From contig WGBZ01000040.1 in NCBI GenBank assembly GCA_015494035.1, positions 1 to 9,559 on the forward strand: a stretch of DNA of 9,559 bases. Reading direction: 5' to 3'. The translations under genes were made by a program, and so were the position numbers. The notes under the pieces are model-generated. The model was not told the origin of the DNA. It saw only the letters and a list, made by a program, of their open reading frames with translations, and searched no databases. Source of the stretch: Lysobacterales bacterium. GTDB lineage: Bacteria; Pseudomonadota; Gammaproteobacteria; Xanthomonadales; Marinicellaceae. Within the stretch, counting starts at the first letter, position 1; each line of letters opens with the position of its first letter. Shown here piece after piece: positions 1-5,633 of this stretch.

Positions 1-1474
1 GCGCCAGCCAGCTCATCAGGATACGAAACAGGTTCAGACCGGTGGTGCACACGCGGTGCACTTCATTTTCGCGGCCTGCTTCCTTGATGGCTTTCCAGGG
101 CGCGGCTTCGGCAATGTATTGGTTGGCCTTGTCTGCCAGCGCCATTATCTGGCGGATGGCCGCGTTGTAATTGCGCTGTTCAAAAAGCTGCTGAATCTCC
201 GGGCTGGCCTGCAGAAAGGCATCGTACAAAGCCGGTTGATCCATTTCACCAGCCAGGCTGCCTGCAAAGCGTTTGTTGATGAAACCGGCGGTGCGGCTGG
301 CAATGTTAATCACTTTGCCGACCAGATCGGCATTGATTTTCTGCCGGAAATCGTCCAGATTGAGGTCCAGATCATTCACCCCGGTGCCCAGTTTGCAGGC
401 CAGGTAATAGCGCAAATAATCTGGCTGCAGGTGTTTCAGGTAGGTGCCCACATTAATAAACGTGCCGCGGCTTTTGCTCATTTTCTTGCCGTTGACGGTC
501 AGAAAACCATGCACATAGACGCCGCTGGGGGTTTTCAGGCCGGCTCCGTGCAGCATGGCTGGCCAGAACAGGGTGTGGAAGTAGAGGATGTCTTTGCCGA
601 CAAAATGGTGCATTTCATGCGTGCTGCGCGGGTCAAGCCAGGGTTCCAGCGCTTGGCCTGACCGTTCGCAGACATATTTGAGGCAGCCCAGGTAACCCAC
701 TGGCGCATCGACCCAGACATAGAAATATTTGTCTTTTTCGCCGGGAATGGGGAAGCCGAAGTAGGGCGCATCGCGTGAAATATCCCAGCTTTGCAGGCCG
801 GCTTCAAACCATTCGGCCAGTTTGTTTTTGACTTCGTCCTGCAGGTTGCCCGCATGGGCCACCCAGTCCTTGAGCATGGGCTCGAAGTTTTTCAGGTTGA
901 TGAAATAATGCAGGGATTCGCGCATGACCGGGGCCGCGCCGGAAACCACGGATCGCGGGTTGATCAGGTCGGCCGGTGTATAGGTCGCGCCGCATACTTC
1001 GCAGTTATCGCCATACTGGTCCTCGGCGCCGCATTTGGGGCAGGTGCCCTTGATGAAACGATCCGGCAGGAACATTTCCCTTTCCGGGTCGTAATACTGC
1101 TCGATGACCCGGGTTTCCACATGGCCTGCGTCCTTGAGGGCGTCATAAATGCGGTAGACCATGTCGCGGTTTTCTGGCGAATGCGTGGAGTGGTAGTGGT
1201 CATAGGAAATGCCAAAGGCCTGCAGGTCTTCCCAATGCTGTTGACGAATTTCATCCACCATTTCCTCGGGCGACCGGCCTTCACGTTCGGCGCGCAGCAT
1301 GATTGGCGTGCCATGGGCGTCATCGGCGCACAGGAATTTGACATCGTGCCCCAGCATGCGCTGCAAACGGGCCCAAATATCGGACTGGGTGTGTTCCAGA
1401 ATGTGGCCCAGGTGCAGGGGCGAATTGGCATAAGGCAGCGCTGAGGTGATGAGTAGATGGCGTTGTTGAGTCAT
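1..1474 (-). CDS. metG: Methionyl-tRNA synthetase (5' part of gene; C-terminus beyond window)
   Basis: This cytoplasmic class I aminoacyl-tRNA synthetase charges tRNA-Met (initiator and elongator) with methionine using ATP. The window holds the first 491 codons with no stop; E. coli-type enzymes are about 675 residues, so roughly a quarter, including any C-terminal dimerisation domain, lies past the left edge. Visible hallmarks are the N-terminal strand LITSALPYAN, the HIGH-type motif HLGH at residues 21-24, a zinc knuckle with Cys145/Cys148 and Cys158/Cys161 in the connective-peptide insertion, and the KMSKS loop at 331-335. These positions are almost the same as in E. coli MetRS, which supports the ATG at 1474. 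No clear Shine-Dalgarno precedes that ATG. The start of the anticodon-binding helical domain follows KMSKS, and the frame is intact throughout. The gene sits after the terminator of the upstream lipoprotein gene, so it is probably transcribed separately. Confidence 0.97.
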   Translation of the reverse strand, partial: MTQQRHLLITSALPYANSPLHLGHILEHTQSDIWARLQRMLGHDVKFLCADDAHGTPIMLRAEREGRSPEEMVDEIRQQHWEDLQAFGISYDHYHSTHSPENRDMVYRIYDALKDAGHVETRVIEQYYDPEREMFLPDRFIKGTCPKCGAEDQYGDNCEVCGATYTPADLINPRSVVSGAAPVMRESLHYFINLKNFEPMLKDWVAHAGNLQDEVKNKLAEWFEAGLQSWDISRDAPYFGFPIPGEKDKYFYVWVDAPVGYLGCLKYVCERSGQALEPWLDPRSTHEMHHFVGKDILYFHTLFWPAMLHGAGLKTPSGVYVHGFLTVNGKKMSKSRGTFINVGTYLKHLQPDYLRYYLACKLGTGVNDLDLNLDDFRQKINADLVGKVINIASRTAGFINKRFAGSLAGEMDQPALYDAFLQASPEIQQLFEQRNYNAAIRQIMALADKANQYIAEAAPWKAIKEAGRENEVHRVCTTGLNLFRILMSWLA

Positions 1475-1494
1475 GGCATAAGGCGTTAAAACAA

Positions 1495-1510
1495 AGGCGC
1501 TATTATCTCA
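1495..1510 (-). promoter_or_regulatory. Possible extended -10 promoter of metG
   Basis: On the minus strand TGAGATAAT combines an extended -10 dinucleotide TG with GATAAT (plus-strand 1502-1507), a 5/6 match to the sigma-70 consensus. No good -35 hexamer lies 16-18 bases upstream, as is common for extended -10 promoters. Transcription would begin near 1495 and leave a leader of about 20 bases before the metG ATG. The element lies just past the upstream terminator, which is where a separate metG promoter is expected. This is inferred from motif and position only. Confidence 0.4.
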
Positions 1511-1555
1511 TGCGCCAGCCCGGAAAGGAATCACGGCAAGTGGCCGCCCCTGCGC

Positions 1556-1584
1556 AAAAAAAACCCGGCGCACAGGCCGGGTTT
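1556..1584 (-). terminator. Intrinsic terminator of the DUF1329 lipoprotein gene
   Basis: A perfect 9-base inverted repeat, AAACCCGGC / GCCGGGTTT (1561-1569 and 1576-1584), encloses a 6-base loop. On the minus strand it is followed by an unbroken run of eight T residues (plus-strand A run 1556-1563, overlapping the stem base). It begins about 30 bases after the stop codon of the DUF1329 gene, so it should end that transcript before metG. Confidence 0.9.
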
Positions 1585-1612
1585 GGTGAATGCTGTCAGG
1601 GAGTGACCGGGG

Positions 1613-3490
1613 TTAACGGCGACCACGTTTGCGCAAGGCCTGTGGGGTAAAATCGGCTTCGTTCAAATCCTGGTTAAAGGTGTTGACCGGGTCATGGTTG
1701 TCCAGCCCCACGGCCAGATAACGGCCATTTTGCAGGTCGTTGTGGGTTTCAATGGTGGTCCACAATAAGGGCACGTCATAGTAGTTGATGGGGTGGCCTT
1801 CTGAATAACGCCACAGCTGACCACGTTTGTCGTAATGGTCGGTGAGCACTATTTGCCAGCTGTCTTCATCCAAGTAGAAGGTGCGGCGTTTGTTAATGTG
1901 CCGCTTGCCGGGTTTGAGATTGGCTTCCACCACCCAGACGCGGTGTGGCTCATAGCGCATGAAGTCCGGATTCAGGTGATGCGGGGTGACCAGTTTGTTA
2001 AAGTCCACGTCCTTGGCGTGCAGCTTGTAGGCATTGTAGGGAATGTAAATGATCTTCTTGCCCACCAGTTTCCAGTCGAAGCGATCCATGGCGCCATTGA
2101 ACATGTCCGTCATGTCGGAGGTTCGCAGCCCGTCGGAAGCAGTACCCGGGTTATCGTAGGCCACGTTGGGGGCGCGACGAACGCGCCGCTGACCGGGGTT
2201 ATACACCCAGGCCTGGCGCGGCTGGGCCTTCTGGTTCAGGGTTTCATGCACCAGCAACACACTGCCGGCCAGTCGTGCCGGGGCTTCCACTTCCTGGTAG
2301 AAATACAGCAGAATGTTGTTGAGATCCGCCAACGTCATGCCAGGTTTCCAGTATTTACCCAGCAGTTCTTCACGCAGTTTGATCAGCGTCCAGGCACCAC
2401 GTGAGGTGGGTGCTGCCTGGTTGTTGTAGCGCACGCCACCGTAACCCTTGTACTTCATTTTGTGGTTCCACATGACCGCCTTGGCCGGATCGCTGGTGTT
2501 ATACGGCAAGGGGAAAGGGAAGCCTTCGGCCACGTCCGCCACGCCTTCGCCATCGGCCACCAGTTTGCCGGTTTTGGCGTTCTTGATGGTCATGTCATAG
2601 GTGCGTTGCGGAAAAGCGGTACTACGCCGTGATTGATAAACGGGCATGCGGAAACTGTCCGGGTATTTCTTGAACATGGCAATTTGCCCCGGAGTCAGCT
2701 TGTCGGCATACTGGCTGTAGTTTTGCCCGGTAATAACAAACTGCGGTTTGTCGTTGGGGAACGGGTTAGGGTGGTGATCGCCGGGTTTGTAGCCAGCCGG
2801 TGGTTTGGTAATGCCGCCTGTCCAGGGGGGAATCAGGCCATCGGCGGTGCCGGCTTTTTCAGCACCCAGCGGGGTCAGGGTGTTGCCAAGGTCAGCGATG
2901 GACGCCTTGCTGGGGGCTGGCGTTTTGCTGGCGGCTGTTGCCACAGTGGCGGCAGCAGCGGCTTTGGCGGCTTTTTCTTTCGCTTTTTCAGCCGCGGCTT
3001 GGGCAACTTGTCGGGCTTTCATTTCAGCCTCGGCTTTGGCTTTTTCGGCTGCGGCCTGAGCGGCCTGACGCGCCTGTTCCTCGGCTTGTTGTTTGGCCAT
3101 GGCGGCAGCTTGTTGGGCCTTTTGTTCCGCTGCTGCCCGGGCCTGGGCTTCGGCTTCTGCCTTCGCCTTTTCAGCCGCGGCTTGGGCCGCTTGTCGGGCT
3201 TTCATTTCGGCCTCGGCTTTGGCCTTTTCAGCCGCGGCCTGGCGGGCTTGTGCTTCTTTCTCGGCCCGTGCTTTTTCAGCCGCGGCTTCCTGTTCCGCTT
3301 TCATCCTGGCCATCATTGCGGCCTGATCGCCGGAGTCATCCGTCGTCATGTGGTCCTTGTCAGGAGCGGCTTGTGAGGCCTGGGTGATCTGCTTTTCTTG
3401 CGCGCTTTCATCGCCTTTTTTCAAGGCGGAACAGGCGCTCAGGCTTGCCAGCATGGCAATCCATAACGTGGTTCGAATGGTTCTGTTCAT
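1613..3490 (-). CDS. Lipoprotein with TolA-like Ala/Lys/Glu helical stalk and C-terminal DUF1329 domain
   Basis: The product is a 625-residue predicted envelope lipoprotein of unknown function. The N-terminus is a lipoprotein signal peptide: basic n-region, hydrophobic core and lipobox L17-S18-A19-Cys20. Ser follows the Cys, which favours the outer membrane under the Lol +2 rule. Residues 57-186 form an Ala/Lys/Glu/Gln-rich segment resembling domain II of TolA, probably a long helix. DUF1329 fills about 200-625; family-like patches include TLTPLGAEKAGTADGLIPPW, LTPGQIAMFKKYP and RMPVYQSRRS. DUF1329 proteins are thought to share a LolA/LolB-like fold and are usually about 450 residues without a stalk, often beside a DUF1302 gene; none is seen here. 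The frame is open back to 3664, but that extension would enter the preceding terminator. The ATG at 3490 has a strong Shine-Dalgarno and starts the signal peptide. Terminators on both sides suggest a single-gene unit. Confidence 0.93.
   Translation of the reverse strand: MNRTIRTTLWIAMLASLSACSALKKGDESAQEKQITQASQAAPDKDHMTTDDSGDQAAMMARMKAEQEAAAEKARAEKEAQARQAAAEKAKAEAEMKARQAAQAAAEKAKAEAEAQARAAAEQKAQQAAAMAKQQAEEQARQAAQAAAEKAKAEAEMKARQVAQAAAEKAKEKAAKAAAAATVATAASKTPAPSKASIADLGNTLTPLGAEKAGTADGLIPPWTGGITKPPAGYKPGDHHPNPFPNDKPQFVITGQNYSQYADKLTPGQIAMFKKYPDSFRMPVYQSRRSTAFPQRTYDMTIKNAKTGKLVADGEGVADVAEGFPFPLPYNTSDPAKAVMWNHKMKYKGYGGVRYNNQAAPTSRGAWTLIKLREELLGKYWKPGMTLADLNNILLYFYQEVEAPARLAGSVLLVHETLNQKAQPRQAWVYNPGQRRVRRAPNVAYDNPGTASDGLRTSDMTDMFNGAMDRFDWKLVGKKIIYIPYNAYKLHAKDVDFNKLVTPHHLNPDFMRYEPHRVWVVEANLKPGKRHINKRRTFYLDEDSWQIVLTDHYDKRGQLWRYSEGHPINYYDVPLLWTTIETHNDLQNGRYLAVGLDNHDPVNTFNQDLNEADFTPQALRKRGRR
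2933..3322 (-). repeat. Degenerate repeats encoding the Ala/Lys/Glu-rich helical stalk
   Basis: This segment encodes residues 57-186 of the DUF1329 lipoprotein. It is built from variants of a unit like AAAEKAKAEAEMKARQ, dominated by Ala, Lys, Glu, Gln and Arg, with no Pro or Gly and few hydrophobic residues other than Ala. Such composition is typical of long single helices or coiled coils, as in TolA domain II. Taken as a continuous helix, 130 residues at 0.15 nm each would reach about 19 nm. Two nearly identical copies of a 21-codon unit lie within it (2988-3050 and 3171-3233). Confidence 0.85.
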
Positions 3491-3496
3491 GATGTG

Positions 3497-3503
3497 TCCC
3501 CTT
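3497..3503 (-). promoter_or_regulatory. Shine-Dalgarno site that fixes the DUF1329 gene start
   Basis: The minus strand reads AAGGGGA followed by six bases and then the ATG at 3490. This strong ribosome-binding site, directly before the lipoprotein signal peptide, decides between the ATG at 3490 and the longer in-frame extension that begins at 3664. Confidence 0.85.
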
Positions 3504-3585
3504 GTTTCTGTTGGTGGCTTGGTATTGACGGCCGCAAGACTGTCAGCCGTTTTTAAATGCCGGGTGGAAAAAGGTATGATTTCCT

Positions 3586-3621
3586 TTGCCACAGAATAGC
3601 AGAAAATCCGCCATACGCGAA
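3586..3621 (-). promoter_or_regulatory. Possible promoter of the DUF1329 gene
   Basis: The minus strand contains TGCTATTCT, an extended -10 (TG, one base, then TATTCT at plus-strand 3593-3598). The hexamer 17 bases upstream, TTCGCG (3616-3621), is a poor -35. Transcription would start near 3586 and give a leader of about 95 bases. The site lies between the terminator of the upstream gene and the lipoprotein start, where a promoter must lie if the gene is independently transcribed. The remainder of 3491-3663 shows no other gene or structure that I can support. Confidence 0.3.
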
Positions 3622-3663
3622 GGGTACGGGTGGTCTTCGGTTGTGGGTAATCGTTTGAGGGCA

Positions 3664-3690
3664 TAAAAAAACCGGGCTCACTGAGCCCGG
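3664..3690 (-). terminator. Intrinsic terminator of the large repeat-protein gene
   Basis: The inverted repeat CCGGGCTCA / TGAGCCCGG (3672-3680 and 3682-3690) forms a GC-rich hairpin with a minimal loop; in practice the central bases open to a loop of 3-5. On the minus strand it is followed by TTTTTT. It begins about 22 bases after the stop codon of the large surface-protein gene, so it should separate that gene from the DUF1329 unit. Confidence 0.9.
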
Positions 3691-3712
3691 CTTGGTCTTA
3701 ATCAGAGCTTTC

Positions 3713-4387
3713 TTAGGAAAACTGTCGCCGGCGGTACCAGGTGACCACAGGCAGCAGCAATAGCAGCAGCCCCAGGGCCAGGCGGCCCAGACTGGGGATA
3801 TCTCGCAGCAGGGCCGCTGCGCTGTTGGTGCTGTCGTTGTTGCTGCTGTCCGGATCGGTGGTGTCCGAGGCCACACTGACGGTGTTGACAAAAGCGCCAG
3901 TGGCGTTTTCGTTGACCGTTGTGTTGACCCAGTAGCTGGTGCTTTGTCCCGCGCCCAGGGTGCCCAGGGAACAGGTGGGCACACCGTTCGGGTCTTCGGT
4001 GCAGCCACTGGTGTCCACCAATGTCAGTCCGGCAGGCAGGCTCTCGGTGGCGATCACATTGACGGCATCGCTGGGCCCCAGGTTGGTGACAATAATCTCA
4101 TAGGACACGGTGCCACCCACTGGAATCCAGCCACTGGGGTGGGCCCTTTTCTCTACCTGCAGATCCGCCTCAGTGATCACCTGGGTGTCTTCGCCGCTGC
4201 TGTTGTTGCCATTGTCGGGGTCAAAGGTGTCTGAATTCACCGTGACAGCGTTATGGATGCCGCCGGCAGGCAATGCCGGATCCACCGCCACAGTCACGGT
4301 GTACTGGGCGCTGGCGCCTACGCCAATGGACCCCAGTGAGCACACAGGCACTCCTGACGGGTCTTCGGCACAGCCCGCCGTGGAGAC
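3713..4387 (-). pseudogene. C-terminal remainder of the large DUF11 repeat protein, cut off by a frameshift
   Basis: This 224-codon stretch continues the large surface protein after a one-base frame break. Read from 4387 it begins VSTAGCAEDP, exactly the continuation expected after LPAGVSL in the fourth DUF11 repeat. It then holds the rest of that repeat (to about 4172), a complete fifth DUF11 repeat (4171-3806) and a hydrophobic tail ending in Arg-Arg-Arg before the TAA at 3713-3715. Standing alone it lacks a signal peptide, and its first usable start (GTG at 4351) falls in mid-domain with no convincing ribosome-binding site, so independent expression is unlikely. It is either a decayed part of the gene or an intact part that a sequence error has made appear separate. 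Confidence 0.85.
3716..3805 (-). other. C-terminal anchor or sorting tail: IPSL motif, hydrophobic segment, Arg cluster
   Basis: The last 30 codons encode RDIPSLGR, a hydrophobic stretch of about 16 residues rich in Leu, and then YRRRQFS. This tripartite layout (short motif, membrane segment, basic end) is that of C-terminal protein-sorting signals. It most resembles the IPTL-CTERM family (consensus IPTLxxWG), which is associated with exosortase H. Here Thr is replaced by Ser and the WG pair is missing, so the match is imperfect. A plain inner-membrane anchor is the simpler alternative. Confidence 0.55.
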
Positions 4388-5633
4388 CCAGAGAAACGCC
4401 GGCTGGCAGGGTGTCGGTGACCGTCACGTTCTGGGCCGGTGAAGGGCCGGCATTGCTGACCGTGATGGTGTAGGTGATGTTTTCACCAGCACGCACCGGG
4501 TCGACATTGTCACTCTTGGTGGCGGACAGATCCGCGGCTTCAGCAACGGTGTCTTCGCTGGCGGTATTGTTGCTGTTGTCCGGGTCTGCGGTGTCCGAGG
4601 CCACTGTCACTGTGTTGGTGATGGTACCGGCCGTGCCATTGTCAATGGTGACCGCGACGGTGTACTGGGCACTGCTGCCAGGCAGGATGTCTCCCAGGGA
4701 ACAGGCAGGGATGCCATTGGGGTCTTCAACACAGCCTGTGGTGCCCACCAGGGTCACACCCGCTGGCAACGTGTCGGAGGCGATGACATTGAAGGCCGTG
4801 CTCGGCCCGGCATTACTCACCGTGATGGTGTAGGTGACCGTCGTGCCTGGTGGTGCCGGATCCACGTCATCCGATTTGGTGACAGACAGGTCGGCAGAGC
4901 CACCGAGTGCGGTCGGCTCAGTGTCGGAATCGTTGCTGCTGACCGGGTCGCTGGAGTCGGATGTCACACTGGCAGTGTTTGACAATGAGCCGGTGGCCGA
5001 GGGGTCAACCACCACATTCACCACGTAGCTGGCTGAAGCACCGGCAGCCAGGGTGCCCAGACTGCACGCGGGAATGCCGTTGGGGTCTTCGGCGCAACCG
5101 GCAGTGTTCACCAGCGTGACAGCAGCCGGCAGGGCATCGCTGACCTGCACATTCTGCGCATCACTGGGCCCGTTATTGGTGACGGTGATGGTGTAGCTCA
5201 GGGGTTGGCCTGCGGTCACCGGGTCAACGCTGTCTGACTTGCTGATGGCCAAATCGGACACGGCCTGTACCAGCGTGTCTTCACTGGTGCTGTTATTGCC
5301 AGGGTTCAGTTCGTTGGTGGTGGTGATGGCACTGGCGTTATTGGTCAGGACTGTTCCATCCGGGGTGCTGGCATCCACTGTGACTGTGACGGTGTAGCTG
5401 GCACTGCCGCCGGCGGGAATATCCCCCAGGGTGCATTGCGGCATGGCGGCCGGGTCCTCTGCGCAGCCACTGGTAGAAACCAGCGTAACGCCGGCTGGCA
5501 AGGTGTCATTAACGCGCACAAACGTGGCCTCATTGGGTCCGGCGTTACTGACTGTGATGGTGTACGTCAGGTTATCGCCGGCGGAAACTGGATCAACATC
5601 GTCTGTTTTGGTGATGCTCAGGTCAGCCGAGCC
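3806..5633 (-). repeat. Five tandem DUF11 repeats
   Basis: Five repeats of about 120 residues each lie at 5633-5268, 5267-4902, 4901-4542, 4541-4172 and 4171-3806. Each opens with a variant of ADLSITKSDDVDPVxAG, continues with YTITVSNAGPS and DTLPAGVTLV, then GCxEDPxxxPxCxLG, and ends in a D/N/S-rich linker with a core like PDNSNN. DUF11 is an extracellular immunoglobulin-like repeat common in bacterial surface proteins. All five carry a Cys pair separated by nine residues, probably a disulfide loop. The repeats are also visibly similar as DNA (for example variants of ACCGTGATGGTGTA on the plus strand), so they could recombine. The fourth repeat contains the frameshift. Confidence 0.92.

Noticed and set aside
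56..1444. Plus- and minus-strand frames of 63-217 codons overlapping metG
   Set aside because: The metG frame is continuous and has all synthetase motifs here; the others are out-of-frame readings of the same DNA.
2933..3322. CRISPR-like or non-coding tandem repeat array
   Set aside because: The repeats are degenerate, keep the reading frame and encode a coherent helical segment; there are no regular unique spacers.
2633..3376. Long plus-strand reading frame with many Gly/Phe residues opposite the stalk
   Set aside because: It is the antisense shadow of the Ala/Lys/Glu repeats; its composition simply mirrors the repeat codons and it resembles no family I know.
3491..3664. In-frame N-terminal extension of the DUF1329 protein to an ATG at 3664
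   Set aside because: It would place 58 poorly composed residues before a clear lipoprotein signal peptide, would begin inside the preceding terminator, and ignores the strong Shine-Dalgarno at 3497-3503.
4387..4389. Programmed ribosomal frameshifting or homopolymer phase variation as the reason for the frame break
   Set aside because: The run is only three G residues, and there is no recognised slippery heptamer or +1 shift site. A simple insertion or sequence error fits better, though mixed reads would reopen the question.
3806..5633. LPxTG-type sortase signals (LPAGV and similar)
   Set aside because: These are conserved DUF11 strand residues repeated inside each domain, not followed by a membrane segment, and the context is Gram-negative.
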